From: Methylobacterium sp. WL119
Lineage (GTDB): Bacteria; Pseudomonadota; Alphaproteobacteria; Rhizobiales; Beijerinckiaceae
Direction of reading: 5' to 3'
Assembly (NCBI RefSeq): GCF_008039875.1
Contig: NZ_VRUU01000025.1
Span: 1-52,881 of the forward strand
DNA length: 52,881 nucleotides
Below the pieces are notes generated by a model, which worked only from the letters and a program-made list of their open reading frames with translations, searched no databases and was not told the origin of the DNA. Of this stretch, positions 31,846-42,642 are shown piece after piece. The translations under genes were made by a program, and so were the position numbers. The stretch's first letter is position 1; each line of letters starts with the position of its first letter.

Positions 31846-32892
31846 ATGACGCGCAAGCCCCTGGAGCCGGCCGGCGGACCGCACGTTCCGGTGCTGCTCG
31901 ACGAGGTGCTGGCCTCCCTCGACCTGTGCGGGGCCGGGCTTGCGGTCGACGGCACCTTCGGCGCCGGCGGCTACACCCGCGCGATGCTCGCCGCCGATCC
32001 CGACCTGCGCGTGATCGGCATCGACCGCGACCCGTCGGCGATCGCCGGCGGCGCCGGGCTCGTCGCCGCCGCGAACGGGCGGCTCACCCTGGTTCCCGGA
32101 CGGTTCGGCGCCCTCGACGCCCACCTCGCTGAGCTCGGCGAGGCGCAGGCCGATCGGATCGTGCTCGATATCGGCGTGTCGTCGATGCAGATCGACCAGC
32201 CCGAGCGCGGCTTCTCGTTCCGCAACGACGGCCCGCTCGACATGCGGATGGCCGCCACCGGCCTCAGCGCCGCCGACCTCGTCAATGAGGCCGAGGAGGC
32301 GGAGCTCGCCGACATCATCTACCATTACGGCGAGGAGCGGCGCTCGCGCGCGGTGGCCCGCACCATCATCGAGGCGCGCCGGCGCGGCCGGATCGAGACC
32401 ACGGCGCAGCTCGCCGACCTCGTCGCCGGCGTCGTCCGCACCGAGCCCGGCAGCGGCATCCATCCGGCGACGCGCACGTTCCAGGGCCTGCGCATCGCGG
32501 TCAACGACGAGCTCGGGGAGCTGGTCCAGGCGCTGCACGCGGCCGAGCGGATGCTCGGGCCGGGCGGGCGGCTCGCGGTGGTGACCTTCCACTCGCTCGA
32601 GGACCGCATCGTCAAGCAGTTCTTCTCCGCCCGCAGCGGCCGCGCGGTCCAGGCCTCGCGCCACATGCCGAGCGCGCTGCCCGGCGGCGAGCCCGCCGCC
32701 GCCAAGAGCTTCAAGCCGGTGACCAAGGGACCGGTGCTGCCCTCCGATTCCGAGACCGCGCGCAACCCGCGCGCGCGCTCGGCCAAGCTGCGGGCCGCCG
32801 AGCGCACGGATGCACCCGTGCCGGCGCCGCTCGCCGCGATCCAGGCGCTCGCCGCGCTTCCCGAAGCCCCGCGCGGAGGCGCACGCCGGTGA
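31846..32892 (+). CDS. rsmH: RsmH 16S rRNA (cytosine-1402-N4) methyltransferase
   Basis: 348 residues from the ATG at 31846 ([22 protein letters not shown]). The open frame reaches back to 31378 but that part is not protein-like. SAM-binding and family motifs are [57 protein letters not shown] and [15 protein letters not shown]. It methylates C1402 of 16S rRNA. First gene of the dcw cluster; its stop overlaps the ftsL start. Confidence 0.96.
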   Translation: MTRKPLEPAGGPHVPVLLDEVLASLDLCGAGLAVDGTFGAGGYTRAMLAADPDLRVIGIDRDPSAIAGGAGLVAAANGRLTLVPGRFGALDAHLAELGEAQADRIVLDIGVSSMQIDQPERGFSFRNDGPLDMRMAATGLSAADLVNEAEEAELADIIYHYGEERRSRAVARTIIEARRRGRIETTAQLADLVAGVVRTEPGSGIHPATRTFQGLRIAVNDELGELVQALHAAERMLGPGGRLAVVTFHSLEDRIVKQFFSARSGRAVQASRHMPSALPGGEPAAAKSFKPVTKGPVLPSDSETARNPRARSAKLRAAERTDAPVPAPLAAIQALAALPEAPRGGARR

Positions 32893-33305
32893 TCCGCCTG
32901 CTCAACCTGCTCGCCGTCGCCGGCCTCGTCGCCTCGGCGATCTACGCCTACTCGATCAAGTACGACACGCTCTACCAGGGCGGTCAGGTCTCGAAGCTGA
33001 AGAGCGGCCTGCATGCCGAGCGGCAGGCCATCGCCGTGCTGCGCGCCGAGTGGCAGCTCCTGACCCGGCCGGACCGGCTTCAGGCGGCGGTGGAGAAGCA
33101 CCTCGCCCTGGAGCCGATCGGCACCAGCCATCTCGGGCGCCTCGCCGACCTGCCGGCCCGGCCCGAGCGCGGCGACGAGATCGGCCGCCTGCTCGCGGCC
33201 ACCGCGACGCCGAAGGAGAAGGGGCCGGCCTCCGAGCCCCGCACCACCGGATCGATCACCCGCACCGTCGTCACGACCCGCACGCCGAACGCGGCCTCGA
33301 GGTAG
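32889..33305 (+). CDS. ftsL: FtsL division protein
   Basis: 138 residues. The GTG at 32889 overlaps the rsmH stop. A single N-terminal membrane helix ([20 protein letters not shown]) is followed by a coiled-coil segment (about 35-75) and a basic, Thr-rich tail. This is bitopic FtsL topology in the canonical rsmH-ftsL-ftsI position. It acts with FtsB and FtsQ to activate septal peptidoglycan synthesis. Confidence 0.85.
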   Translation: MIRLLNLLAVAGLVASAIYAYSIKYDTLYQGGQVSKLKSGLHAERQAIAVLRAEWQLLTRPDRLQAAVEKHLALEPIGTSHLGRLADLPARPERGDEIGRLLAATATPKEKGPASEPRTTGSITRTVVTTRTPNAASR

Positions 33306-33310
33306 TCCCC

Positions 33311-35227
33311 GTGTCCCAAGACGCTCACGACGCCGCACCCGAAGACGCCGCCCGCGATCCGCAGGCCGCCGACCCGCACGCGCTGCCCGACGACGCGGCC
33401 GGGCACGATCACGCCGAGCCCGAGCTTGAATCCGCGCCGCGTTCCCACGCCGTCGAGGAGCCGGTGCTCGAGACCGAGCCGCGGGTCCATCCCGGGATGC
33501 GCCTGTTCCGGGCGATGTTCCGCCTCGCGATCGAGCGCTCCTACACCCGCGTCGCGCTGGTCGGCCTCGCGTTCCTGGCGGTGTTCGGCGCGATCAGCGT
33601 GCGGCTCCTGTCGATCGCGATCTTCGGCGCGCCGCCGAGCCAGGAGCACCGGGTGGCGGCCGCCGCCACCACCGCGATCCGGCCCGACATCATCGACCGC
33701 AACGGCGAGATCCTCGCCACCGACATCCGCACCGTCTCGGTCTTCGCCGAGCCCGGCAACATCTACGACAAGGACGAGGCGGTCGAGCTGCTCACCGCCG
33801 TCCTGCCCGAGCTGAACGCCACGGAGCTGCGCGCCAAGCTCACCCAGAAGCCGGGCAAGAAGGGCGTCGGCTTCGTCTGGGTGAAGCGCGAGCTGACGCC
33901 GAAGCAGCAGGCCGAGGTCCACCGGCTCGGCATCCCCGGCATCGGCTTCCTGCCCGACCACAAGCGCGTCTACCCGAACGGGGTCGCCGCCGCCCACATC
34001 ATTGGCGCGACGAACCTCGACAACATCGGCATCGCCGGGATGGAGAAGTACATCGACAACCAGGGCAACAAGGCCCTGAACGAGTTCGGCTTCGTCGCCA
34101 AGCAGACCGACCTCAAGCCGATCCAGCTCTCGGTCGACCTGCGCGCGCAGTTCGCGGTGCGCGACGAGCTGGCCAAGGGCATCGAGCACTTCAAGGCCAA
34201 GGCCGGCGCCTCGATGATCCTCGACGTCCAGACCGGCGAGGTGATCGCGCTGGTCTCGATGCCGGACTTCGACCCGAACAACCCGGTCGACGCCCTGTCC
34301 GACGACAAGATCAACCGCATGAACGTCGGCGTCTACGAGATGGGCTCGACCTTCAAGGCGATGACCCTCGCGATGGCGCTCGAATCGGGCAAGTACAACG
34401 TCAACTCGACCTTCGACACCCGCGGCGGCGTGCTGAGCTGGGGCCGCCAGAAGATCCACGAGTATCACGGCACCAACCGCGTCATCACCATGCCCGAGGT
34501 GTTCACCCACTCGTCCAACATCGGCTCGGCCAAGATGGCGCTCGGCGTCGGCGTGCCCGGCCACAAGGCGTTCCTCAAGAAGATGGGCCTGCTCGACCGG
34601 ATGCGGACCGAGCTGCCCGAGTCGGCCATGCCGATCATCCCGCCGCGCTGGACCGAGATCAACACCATCACCATCGCCTTCGGCCACGGCCTCGCGGTGG
34701 CGCCGATCCAGGCGACGGCGGCGGTGGCGGCGATCGCCAACGGCGGCTTCCTGATGACGCCGACCTTCCTCAAGACCGACGTCAAGGAGGCGATGGCGAA
34801 GGCGACGCAGGTGCTGAGCCCGCAGACCAGCGAGGCGATGCGCTTCATCATGCGGCTCAACGCGACCGAAGGCTCGGCCAAGAAGGCGGCGATCCCGTAC
34901 TACTTCGTCGGCGGCAAGACCGGCACCGCCGAGAAGGTGATCGGCGGGCGCTACAACAAGAACCGCCTGTTCACGACCTTCATGGCGGCCGCCCCGATGG
35001 ACAAGCCGAAATACCTGTTCGTGACCATCATGGACGAGCCGCAGGGCCTGCCGGAGAGCGGCGGCTACGCCACCGCCGCCTGGAACTCCGGCGTCGTCAC
35101 CGGCAAGGTGATCGAGCGCGTCGCGCCGATCCTCGGCCTGCCGCCGCAATTCGAGCCGCCGGCCAAGCCCTTCCCGCTGATGGTCAAGCTCAACGCCTAC
35201 CACGCCAGCATGGTCGGCGGCCCGTGA
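33311..35227 (+). CDS. ftsI: FtsI (PBP3) septal peptidoglycan transpeptidase
   Basis: 638 residues from the GTG at 33311, five bases after ftsL. A cytoplasmic tail of about 75 residues rich in Asp, Ala, Glu and His precedes the membrane helix (RVALVGLAFLAVFGAISV). A pedestal domain follows, then the transpeptidase with Ser346-Lys349 (GSTFK), SSN at 401-403 and Lys536-Thr-Gly (GGKTGTAEK). It crosslinks peptidoglycan at the septum together with FtsW. Its stop overlaps murE (GTGA). Confidence 0.95.
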   Translation: MSQDAHDAAPEDAARDPQAADPHALPDDAAGHDHAEPELESAPRSHAVEEPVLETEPRVHPGMRLFRAMFRLAIERSYTRVALVGLAFLAVFGAISVRLLSIAIFGAPPSQEHRVAAAATTAIRPDIIDRNGEILATDIRTVSVFAEPGNIYDKDEAVELLTAVLPELNATELRAKLTQKPGKKGVGFVWVKRELTPKQQAEVHRLGIPGIGFLPDHKRVYPNGVAAAHIIGATNLDNIGIAGMEKYIDNQGNKALNEFGFVAKQTDLKPIQLSVDLRAQFAVRDELAKGIEHFKAKAGASMILDVQTGEVIALVSMPDFDPNNPVDALSDDKINRMNVGVYEMGSTFKAMTLAMALESGKYNVNSTFDTRGGVLSWGRQKIHEYHGTNRVITMPEVFTHSSNIGSAKMALGVGVPGHKAFLKKMGLLDRMRTELPESAMPIIPPRWTEINTITIAFGHGLAVAPIQATAAVAAIANGGFLMTPTFLKTDVKEAMAKATQVLSPQTSEAMRFIMRLNATEGSAKKAAIPYYFVGGKTGTAEKVIGGRYNKNRLFTTFMAAAPMDKPKYLFVTIMDEPQGLPESGGYATAAWNSGVVTGKVIERVAPILGLPPQFEPPAKPFPLMVKLNAYHASMVGGP

Positions 35228-36687
35228 GCGCGCCGACCCTGGGCACCCTGTTCCCGGATGCGGGAACGGGCGAAGCCGGCCGCCCGGTGGCCGGGCTGAC
35301 CGCCGACAGCCGCAACGTGGTGCCGGGCGGCGTCTTCGTCGCGGTGCCGGGGACCCGGGCCGACGGGCGGCTGTTCGCGGCCAAGGCCGCGGCGGCCGGC
35401 GCCGTCGCCGTGGTCGGGGAGGGCGACCGTCCCGCCGACCTGCCGCGGGATTGCGCCTGGATCGCCGTGGCGGATGCCCGCCGGGCGCTCGCGCTCGCCG
35501 CCGCGCGCCTGTCGGGCCGCCAGCCCGAGACCATCGTCACGGTGACCGGCACCGCCGGCAAGAGCTCGGTCGCCGACTTCGTCCGCCAGATCCTGGCGCG
35601 GATCGGGCGGGAATCGGCGAGCCTCGGCACCGTCGGCATCGTCACCAACCGCGGCGCCGCCTACGGCTCGCTGACCACGCCCGATCCGGTGACCCTGCAC
35701 CAGACCCTGGCGCGGCTCGCCGACGACGGCATCACCGACCTCGCGATGGAGGCCTCCTCGCACGGCATCGAGCAGCGCCGCCTCGACGGCGTGCGGCTGG
35801 CCGCCGCCGGCTTCACCAATCTCGGGCGCGACCACCTCGACTACCATGCGACGGTCGAGGACTACCTCGCCGCCAAGCTCCGCCTGTTCGCGACCCTGCT
35901 GCCGGCGGGCGCGCCCGCCGTCGTCAACGCCGACGGCGCCTATGCGGACCGGGTGATCGCCGCCGCGACCGAAGCCGGCCACGCCATCCGCACCACCGGC
36001 CGCGCCGGCTCCGACATCCGCCTCCTTGATGCCCGCACCGAGGGCTTCGCGCAGGTGCTCGACCTCGACGGCCGCCACGGCCGACGCCGGATCCGGCTGC
36101 CGCTGGTCGGCGGGTTCCAGGTCGAGAACGCGCTCGTCGCCGCCGGCCTCGCGCTCGCCACGCCCGCCGGCGCCGCCGACCCCGACGGCGTGTTCGCGAG
36201 CCTGGAGCACCTCACCGGCGTGCCCGGCCGCATGGAGCGCATCGGCGAGGTCAACGGCGCGCTCTGCCTCGTCGACTACGCCCACAAGCCGGAAGCCCTG
36301 GAGGGCGTCCTCGTCGCGTTGCGCCCCTTCGCCACCGGGCGCCTCGTCGTGGTCTTCGGCTGCGGCGGCGACCGCGACCGCGGCAAGCGCCCGATCATGG
36401 GCGCCATCGCCGCGCGGCTGGCCGATACGGTGATCGTCACCGACGACAATCCCCGCTCCGAGGACCCGGCCGCGATCCGCGCCGCCATCCTCGCCGAGGC
36501 GCCGGGCGCCGGCGAGATCGGCGACCGCGCCGAGGCGATCCGCACGGCCGTACGCGGGCTCGGACCCGGCGACGTGCTGGTGGTGGCCGGCAAGGGTCAC
36601 GAAACCGGCCAGATCGTGGGCGACCGGGTGCTGCCGTTCTCGGACCACGCAGTGCTGCGGGCGGCGATCGATGGGGATCTGCGATGA
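35224..36687 (+). CDS. murE: MurE UDP-MurNAc-L-Ala-D-Glu:meso-diaminopimelate ligase
   Basis: 487 residues. The GTG at 35224 overlaps the ftsI stop. Three Mur-ligase domains: the ATP loop VTGTAGKSSVADFV, EASSHGIEQRRLDGV and the C-terminal DNPRSEDP motif, which in this family selects meso-diaminopimelate. FGCGGDRDRGKRPIMG is also typical. It adds the third residue of the peptidoglycan stem peptide. A palindromic repeat separates it from murF. Confidence 0.96.
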   Translation: MSAPTLGTLFPDAGTGEAGRPVAGLTADSRNVVPGGVFVAVPGTRADGRLFAAKAAAAGAVAVVGEGDRPADLPRDCAWIAVADARRALALAAARLSGRQPETIVTVTGTAGKSSVADFVRQILARIGRESASLGTVGIVTNRGAAYGSLTTPDPVTLHQTLARLADDGITDLAMEASSHGIEQRRLDGVRLAAAGFTNLGRDHLDYHATVEDYLAAKLRLFATLLPAGAPAVVNADGAYADRVIAAATEAGHAIRTTGRAGSDIRLLDARTEGFAQVLDLDGRHGRRRIRLPLVGGFQVENALVAAGLALATPAGAADPDGVFASLEHLTGVPGRMERIGEVNGALCLVDYAHKPEALEGVLVALRPFATGRLVVVFGCGGDRDRGKRPIMGAIAARLADTVIVTDDNPRSEDPAAIRAAILAEAPGAGEIGDRAEAIRTAVRGLGPGDVLVVAGKGHETGQIVGDRVLPFSDHAVLRAAIDGDLR

Positions 36688-36724
36688 GCGCCGTTCCCGT
36701 GAAACACGACGACTGCCGCACGTC

Positions 36725-36859
36725 TCCCTCCCCCCTCTGCGGGGGAGGGTGGCCCGCGAAGCGGGTCGGGAGAGGGGAGCGACATCTCCGGACAACGCGC
36801 TCCCCTCTCCCGACCCTCGCTGACGCGAGGCCCACCCTCCCCCGCGAAGGGGGGAGGGA
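36725..36859. repeat. Palindromic repeat between murE and murF
   Basis: Outer arms of about 30 bases, from TCCCTCCCCCCTCTGC at 36725 to its near-complement GGGGGGAGGGA ending at 36859. Inner arms GGGAGAGGGGAGCG and CGCTCCCCTCTCCC also pair. The 135-base segment folds into one long hairpin inside an otherwise tight operon. Its termini resemble the element at 46967-47164, suggesting one repeat family. Confidence 0.8.
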
Positions 36860-36895
36860 AGATGCGTTGCACCGTCGCGCTCGACCGGAGGCCGC

Positions 36896-38362
36896 ATGAG
36901 CCCGAACGCCAAACCGCTCTGGACGGCGGCCGAACTCGAGGCCGCCACCGGGGGAACGCTCCAGGGCGAGCGCGGCGCCGTCACCGGCGCCTCGATCGAC
37001 ACCCGCACGCTGCAGCCGGGCGACCTGTTCTTCGCGATCCGGGGCGAGGCTCGCGACGGGCACGACTTCGTCCGCGCGGCGCTCGACAAGGGCGCGGGCG
37101 CGGCGGTGGTCGCCGCCGACCGCGCCGCGTCGTTCGACGGACCCGTCCTGGCCGTGCCGGGGGAGGGCCCCGATCCGGTCCTCGACGCGATGACGCGCCT
37201 CGGCCGCGCGGCCCGCGCCCGCACCGCGGCCCAGGTCGTGGCCGTGACCGGCTCGGTCGGCAAGACCGGCACCAAGGAGGCCCTGCGCCACGTGCTGTCG
37301 GCGCAAGGGCAGACCCACGCCTCCGTCGCCTCCTACAACAACCACTGGGGCGTGCCGCTGACGCTGGCGCGGATGCCGGCCGAGAGCCGCTTCGGCGTGT
37401 TCGAGATCGGCATGAACCACCCGCGGGAGATCGTGCCGCTCGTCGCGCAGGTCCGCCCGGAGGTGGCCCTCGTCACCACCGTCGAGCCGGTCCACATCGA
37501 GCACTTCGCCTCGCTGTCGGCGATCGCCGACGCCAAGGGCGAGATCTTCTCGGGCCTCGCGCCCGGCGGCGTCGCGGTGCTCAACCGCGACAACCCGAGC
37601 TTCGCCCGCCTCCACGCACATGCCCTCGCCTCGTCGGCCGGGCGCATCGTCACCTTCGGCGAGCACGAGGAGGCCGACGTGCGGGCGCGCCGGATCGTGC
37701 TGCGCCCCGACCTCTCGGTGGTCGACGCCGTGGTGATGGGCCAGCCGGTGACCTACCAGCTCGGCACCCCCGGCCGGCACACCGCGATGAACTCGCTCGG
37801 CGTGATGGCGGTCATCCATAGCCTCGGCGCCGACCTCGCGCGCGCCGCCCTGTCGCTCGCGGCCCTGCGGCCGCCGGTCGGGCGCGGCGAGCGCACCGCG
37901 CTCCAGCTTCGCGACGGCGAGGCCTTCCTCGTCGACGAGAGCTACAACGCCAACCCGGCCTCCGTGCGCGCCGCGCTGTCGACGCTGGCGGCGATCGAGA
38001 CCGGTCCGCGCGGGCGCCGCATCGCCGTGCTCGGCGACATGCTGGAGCTCGGGGCGGCCGCGGACGCGCACCACCGCGACCTCGCCGGCGCCGTCGCCGA
38101 CCACGGCGTCGACCTCGTCTTCACCGCCGGCGCCCTGATGGGCCACCTGTTCGAGGCGCTGCCGGTCGCGCGCCGGGGCATCGCGGCCGCCGCCTCGGCC
38201 GACCTCGTCGAGCCGCTGGCCGCGATCCTGCGGCCGGGCGACGCCGTGATGGTCAAGGGCTCGAACAGTATTCGCATGGGTCGGATTGTCGAGGCGCTCA
38301 AAGCCCGCTACGCGAACCCCCCGGCGCGCCACGACGCGTCGGCCCTGTCCGCCGGGCCGTGA
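36896..38362 (+). CDS. murF: MurF UDP-MurNAc-tripeptide D-Ala-D-Ala ligase
   Basis: 488 residues from the ATG at 36896, preceded by CGGAGG. ATP loop VTGSVGKTGTKEAL, EIGMNHPREIVPLV, VDESYNANPASVRAAL and VLGDMLELG are MurF signatures. It adds D-Ala-D-Ala to complete the pentapeptide, using the product of Ddl encoded later in the cluster. An ATGAGC over the murE stop at 36684 looks like a former close-coupled start left behind when the repeat entered. Confidence 0.95.
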   Translation: MSPNAKPLWTAAELEAATGGTLQGERGAVTGASIDTRTLQPGDLFFAIRGEARDGHDFVRAALDKGAGAAVVAADRAASFDGPVLAVPGEGPDPVLDAMTRLGRAARARTAAQVVAVTGSVGKTGTKEALRHVLSAQGQTHASVASYNNHWGVPLTLARMPAESRFGVFEIGMNHPREIVPLVAQVRPEVALVTTVEPVHIEHFASLSAIADAKGEIFSGLAPGGVAVLNRDNPSFARLHAHALASSAGRIVTFGEHEEADVRARRIVLRPDLSVVDAVVMGQPVTYQLGTPGRHTAMNSLGVMAVIHSLGADLARAALSLAALRPPVGRGERTALQLRDGEAFLVDESYNANPASVRAALSTLAAIETGPRGRRIAVLGDMLELGAAADAHHRDLAGAVADHGVDLVFTAGALMGHLFEALPVARRGIAAAASADLVEPLAAILRPGDAVMVKGSNSIRMGRIVEALKARYANPPARHDASALSAGP

Positions 38363-38451
38363 CCGGCACCTGATCGTCCGCCGAGGCCCCGGGACCGTTC
38401 GCGTCCCGCCGGCGCCCTTTCTTCGTGTGAGCCAAGCCACCGAGCCCCCGG

Positions 38452-39537
38452 ATGCTGTATCTCCTGTCGGACCTGAGCGGCACGCTCTCGGCCCTCAACG
38501 TCTTCCGCTACATCACCTTCCGGACGGGAGGCGCGCTGTTCACGGCGGGCCTGTTCGTGTTCTGGTTCGGGCCGCTGATCATCTCGCTGCTGCGCCTGCG
38601 CCAGGGCAAGGGCCAGCCGATCCGCGAGGACGGGCCGCAGACCCACCTGCTGACCAAGCGCGGCACCCCGACCATGGGCGGCCTGATGATCCTGGCCGGC
38701 GCCATCGTCGCGATCCTGCTCTGGGCCAACCCGCGCAACCACTACGTCTGGATCACCCTCACGGTGACGCTGGGCTTCGGCGCGATCGGCTTCTACGACG
38801 ACTACCTCAAGGTGACGAAGCAGTCGCACAAGGGCTTCTCGGGCAAGCTCCGCCTCGGGCTCGAGGCCCTGATCGCGATCACGGCCTGCTACGCGATCTC
38901 TTACTTCTCGCCGTCCACGCTGCAGAACCAGCTCGCCTTCCCGGTGTTCAAGGACGCGCTGCTGAATCTCGGCTGGTTCTACGTGCTGTTCGGCGGCTTC
39001 GTCATCGTCGGCGCGGGCAACGCGGTGAACATGACCGACGGCCTCGACGGGCTCGCCATCGTCCCCGTGATGATCGCCTGCGGCACCTTCGGCGTCATCG
39101 CCTACCTCGTCGGCAACTCGTTCACCGCGAGCTACCTCCAGGTGAACTACGTGCGCGACACCGGCGAGCTCGCGGTGGTGGCCGGCGCGGTGATCGGGGC
39201 GGGGCTCGGCTTCCTGTGGTTCAACGCGCCGCCGGCGCAGATCTTCATGGGCGACACCGGCTCGCTCGCTCTGGGCGGCCTCCTCGGCGTCGTCGCGGTG
39301 GCCACCAAGCACGAGATCGTCCTGGCGATCGTCGGCGGCCTGTTCGTCCTCGAGATCATGTCGGTGATCATCCAGGTCGCGTCGTTCAAGCTCACGGGCA
39401 AGCGCGTCTTCCGCATGGCGCCGATCCATCACCACTTCGAGCAGAAGGGCTGGAAGGAGCCGCAGGTCGTGATCCGGTTCTGGATCATCGCCGTCATCCT
39501 GGCGCTCGCCGGCCTGGCGACGCTCAAGCTGCGGTGA
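38452..39537 (+). CDS. mraY: MraY phospho-MurNAc-pentapeptide transferase
   Basis: 361 residues, about ten membrane helices. Active-site blocks are [22 protein letters not shown] (Asp pair), [16 protein letters not shown] and the conserved [14 protein letters not shown] histidine motif. It transfers phospho-MurNAc-pentapeptide to undecaprenyl phosphate, forming lipid I at the inner membrane; MurG then makes lipid II. A repeat element follows before murD. Confidence 0.97.
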   Translation: MLYLLSDLSGTLSALNVFRYITFRTGGALFTAGLFVFWFGPLIISLLRLRQGKGQPIREDGPQTHLLTKRGTPTMGGLMILAGAIVAILLWANPRNHYVWITLTVTLGFGAIGFYDDYLKVTKQSHKGFSGKLRLGLEALIAITACYAISYFSPSTLQNQLAFPVFKDALLNLGWFYVLFGGFVIVGAGNAVNMTDGLDGLAIVPVMIACGTFGVIAYLVGNSFTASYLQVNYVRDTGELAVVAGAVIGAGLGFLWFNAPPAQIFMGDTGSLALGGLLGVVAVATKHEIVLAIVGGLFVLEIMSVIIQVASFKLTGKRVFRMAPIHHHFEQKGWKEPQVVIRFWIIAVILALAGLATLKLR

Positions 39538-39565
39538 GCTGTGGTAGACTTTGCGCAACCGACGC

Positions 39566-39711
39566 TTGTCCCACCCCCGCCCTCATCCTGAGATGCGCCC
39601 GCGAAGCGGGCGCCTCGAAGGAGTCCTCCAGCGACCGCCATGTGTTCTGGAGGTCGCCTTCGAGGCTCGCCGACGCGGGCACCCCAGGATGAGGGGGGAG
39701 GGGCGGGACAA
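39566..39711. repeat. Palindromic repeat between mraY and murD
   Basis: TTGTCCC plus CCCTCATCCT at 39566-39590 is mirrored by AGGATGAGGG and GGGACAA ending at 39711. An inner CGCCTCGAAGGA-type arm faces TCGCCTTCGAGG. About 146 bases, folding into one long imperfect hairpin. Internal sequence differs from the other three elements in the window. Confidence 0.8.
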
Positions 39712-39741
39712 CCCCGATTGCCGACCTGTTCCGAGTTTCCG

Positions 39742-41118
39742 ATGACCCCAGCCACAACCTACGCCGGCCGCGCTGTCGCCCTGTTCGGGCTCGGCGCCTC
39801 CGGCCTCGCCACCGCGCTCGCCCTGAAGGAAGGCGGCGCCCGCGTGATCGCCTGGGACGACAACGCCGAGGGCGTCGCCAAGGCCGCCGCCCAGGGGATC
39901 GAGACCGCGGACCTGCGCGCGGCCGACTGGTCGGGCTTCGCGGCGCTGATCCTCTCGCCCGGCGTGCCGCTGACCCATCCGGTGCCGCACTGGACGGTCG
40001 CGCTCGCCAAGGCGGCCGGCATCGAGATCGTCGGCGACATCGAGCTGTTCTGCCGGGAGCGGCGTGCGATCGCGCCGGGCGCGCCGTTCGTCGCGATCAC
40101 CGGCACCAACGGCAAGTCGACCACCACGGCGCTGATCGCGCACATCCTGCGCGCGGCCGGGCGCGACGTGCAGATGGGCGGCAACATCGGCACCGCGATC
40201 CTGTCGCTGGCGCCCCCGGCGCCCGATCGCATCCACGTCGTCGAGCTGTCCTCGTTCCAGATCGACCTGACGCCCTCGCTCGATCCGAGCGTCGGCGTGC
40301 TCCTCAACATCACCCCCGATCACCTCGACCGCCACGGCACCTTTGCGCAATACGCCGCGATCAAGGAGCGGCTGATCCAGGGCTCGGACCGCGCGGTCGT
40401 CGGCGTCGACGACGGGCCGAGCCGCGCCATCGCGGACCGGTTCGCGGAACGGGGCGGCGACCGGCTGACCCGCATCCACGTGCCCCGCGACGCGGCGCTC
40501 ACCGCCGACGCCGTCACCGTCCGTGACGGGGTGATCGCGGACCGTGATGGTGCGCCGATCGCCGACGTGTCTGCGATCCGGTCGCTGCGCGGCGCGCACA
40601 ACTGGCAGAACGCGGCCGTGGCGGTCGCGGTCGCCCGCGCGCTCGGGCTCCCGCCCGACGACATCCAGGCCGGGCTCGCGAGCTTTCCCGGCCTGCCGCA
40701 CCGGATGGAGGAGGTCCGGGTCCACGGCGGCGTGCTGTTCGTCAACGATTCCAAGGCGACCAACGCCGATTCCACCGAGAAGGCGCTCACCGCCTTCCGC
40801 GACATCCACTGGATCCTCGGCGGCAAGGCGAAGGACGGCGGCATCTTCCCGCTGGTCCCGTATTTTGAGCGCATCGCGCACGCCTACCTGATCGGCGCCG
40901 CCTCCGACGCCTTCGCCGCGACGCTGGAAGGCGCCGTGCCCTACACCCGCTGCGAGACCCTGGACGTCGCCGTCCGGGCGGCGGCAGAGGGCGCGGCGGC
41001 CTCGGGCGCGCCCGAGCCGGTGGTGCTGCTCTCGCCGGCCTGCGCCTCCTACGACCAGTTCCGCAGCTTCGAGCAGCGCGGCGACGTGTTTCGCGAGCTG
41101 GTGCGCGCGCTGCCCTGA
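39742..41118 (+). CDS. murD: MurD UDP-MurNAc-L-Ala:D-glutamate ligase
   Basis: 458 residues from the ATG at 39742; the frame upstream of it is repeat DNA. The N-terminal Rossmann domain is [17 protein letters not shown]. The ATP loop is [19 protein letters not shown], followed by [31 protein letters not shown] and [19 protein letters not shown]. It adds D-glutamate, the second stem residue. It is the last gene before the cluster is interrupted by an opposite-strand chemoreceptor. Confidence 0.96.
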   Translation: MTPATTYAGRAVALFGLGASGLATALALKEGGARVIAWDDNAEGVAKAAAQGIETADLRAADWSGFAALILSPGVPLTHPVPHWTVALAKAAGIEIVGDIELFCRERRAIAPGAPFVAITGTNGKSTTTALIAHILRAAGRDVQMGGNIGTAILSLAPPAPDRIHVVELSSFQIDLTPSLDPSVGVLLNITPDHLDRHGTFAQYAAIKERLIQGSDRAVVGVDDGPSRAIADRFAERGGDRLTRIHVPRDAALTADAVTVRDGVIADRDGAPIADVSAIRSLRGAHNWQNAAVAVAVARALGLPPDDIQAGLASFPGLPHRMEEVRVHGGVLFVNDSKATNADSTEKALTAFRDIHWILGGKAKDGGIFPLVPYFERIAHAYLIGAASDAFAATLEGAVPYTRCETLDVAVRAAAEGAAASGAPEPVVLLSPACASYDQFRSFEQRGDVFRELVRALP

Positions 41119-41166
41119 ACGGCCGGACGCCGCCGCCGGCGGGCGAGCCCCGCGCCGGACGTCGCC

Positions 41167-42642
41167 CTACCGGGCGAGCACGCGAGCCGCTTCGCGCGTC
41201 GTCGCCACCGCGACGGAGACCTCCGTCACCGAGCCCGAGATCGTGCTGATGTTGGCCGTGATCGCCGCGACGGCCTGGGCCGCGGCCTGCATGCTCTGCG
41301 ACAGGTCGCGCGTGACGATGCTCTGCTCCTCGACCGCGCTCGCCGTCGCGACGACGTTCTCGCGCATGATGTCGACCGAGCCGCTGATCGCATCGAGGGC
41401 GCCGACCACCTCGCTCGACAGGCCCTGCAGGCCGTTGATCTCGGCGCCGATCTGCTCCGTCGCACGGGCGGCTTGGTTGGCGAGGTTCTTGACCTCGCTC
41501 GCGACGACCGCGAAGCCGCGTCCGGCTTCTCCGGCACGCGCCGCCTCGATGGTGGCGTTGAGCGCGAGCAGGTTGATCTGCGCGGCGATCGACTGGATCA
41601 GCCCGACGATGCCGCTCATCGACCCGGCAGCCTCCGAGAGGCGCTGGGTGAACCCGCCGGCCGCCTGGACCCGCTCGAAGGCGGCGTCGGTCGCCCCGCG
41701 CGAATATCCCATGCTCAGGGAGATCTCGGCGACGGAGGCGGCCAGTTCCTCCGCCGCCGCCGCCATCGTCGCCACGTTGCCCGACGTCGTCTCCGCGGCC
41801 GCGAATGCCGCGCCCGACCCGTCCGCCGAGCGGGTGATCGCCTGGTCGATCTCGGAGAAGTTGCGCTCGATCAGCCTGCGGAGGTTGGCCAGCAGCATGA
41901 CCTGATCGGTGATGTCGGTGGCGAGCTTCACGACCTTGTAGGGGCGGTTCGAGGCGTCGAAGATCGGGTTGTAGGTCGCCTGGATCCAGACCTCGCGGCC
42001 GCCCTTCGCGATGCGCTTGTACTGCGCCGCCTGGTACTCGCCGCGCTTCAGCGCCGCCCAGAACGCCGCGTAGTCCGCGCTCTGCCCGTAGGCCGGCTCG
42101 ACAAACATGCTGTGCGGGCGGCCGCGGACCTCGGAGAGGTCGTAGCCCACCACGGCGAGGAAGTTCGCGTTGGCCTCGAGGATGGTGCCGTCCAGATCGA
42201 AGGCGATCACCCCTTGCGCCTTGTCGATCGCCGCGATCTGGCCGGCCCGGTCGGCATCCTCGGCCTTCTGCTGCGTGATGTCGGTGGCGAACTTCACCAC
42301 CTTGTAGGGCTTGCCGTCACGCCCGATCATCGGGTTGTAGGAGGCCTCGATCCAGATGTCGCGGCCGCCCTTCGCCATCCGCCGGAACTGGCCCGCGCTG
42401 AACGCGCCGCTGCGGAGACGATCCCAGAACGCCTTGTACTCCGCCGAGTCCCGGTACTGCGGATCGACCAGCATCGCATGCGGCTGCCCGACCAGCTCGG
42501 GCAGGCTGTAGCCCACAGCTGCGAGAAAATTCGCGTTGGCGTGGAGGATGCGGCCCGAGAGGTCGAACTCGATCACCCCCTGCACCCGGTCGAGGGCGGC
42601 AAGCTTGGCGGCGGCTTCGACAGTCTTGCGTGCAGCGAACAT
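41167..42642 (-). CDS. Soluble PAS-PAS methyl-accepting chemotaxis protein
   Basis: 491 residues from the ATG at 42642; an ATG at 42666 would add MPRRDDPP. Two near-identical PAS domains (about 15-130 and 137-255) share the pattern GVIxFDLxGxILxANANFLAxVGY and [24 protein letters not shown], so one arose by duplication. The signalling domain follows, with the hairpin tip core [19 protein letters not shown] and [12 protein letters not shown]. There is no membrane helix or HAMP domain, so it is cytoplasmic, like Aer-type redox or energy sensors. It lies between murD and ftsW on the opposite strand and is not part of cell-wall synthesis. Confidence 0.92.
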   Translation of the reverse strand: MFAARKTVEAAAKLAALDRVQGVIEFDLSGRILHANANFLAAVGYSLPELVGQPHAMLVDPQYRDSAEYKAFWDRLRSGAFSAGQFRRMAKGGRDIWIEASYNPMIGRDGKPYKVVKFATDITQQKAEDADRAGQIAAIDKAQGVIAFDLDGTILEANANFLAVVGYDLSEVRGRPHSMFVEPAYGQSADYAAFWAALKRGEYQAAQYKRIAKGGREVWIQATYNPIFDASNRPYKVVKLATDITDQVMLLANLRRLIERNFSEIDQAITRSADGSGAAFAAAETTSGNVATMAAAAEELAASVAEISLSMGYSRGATDAAFERVQAAGGFTQRLSEAAGSMSGIVGLIQSIAAQINLLALNATIEAARAGEAGRGFAVVASEVKNLANQAARATEQIGAEINGLQGLSSEVVGALDAISGSVDIMRENVVATASAVEEQSIVTRDLSQSMQAAAQAVAAITANISTISGSVTEVSVAVATTREAARVLAR

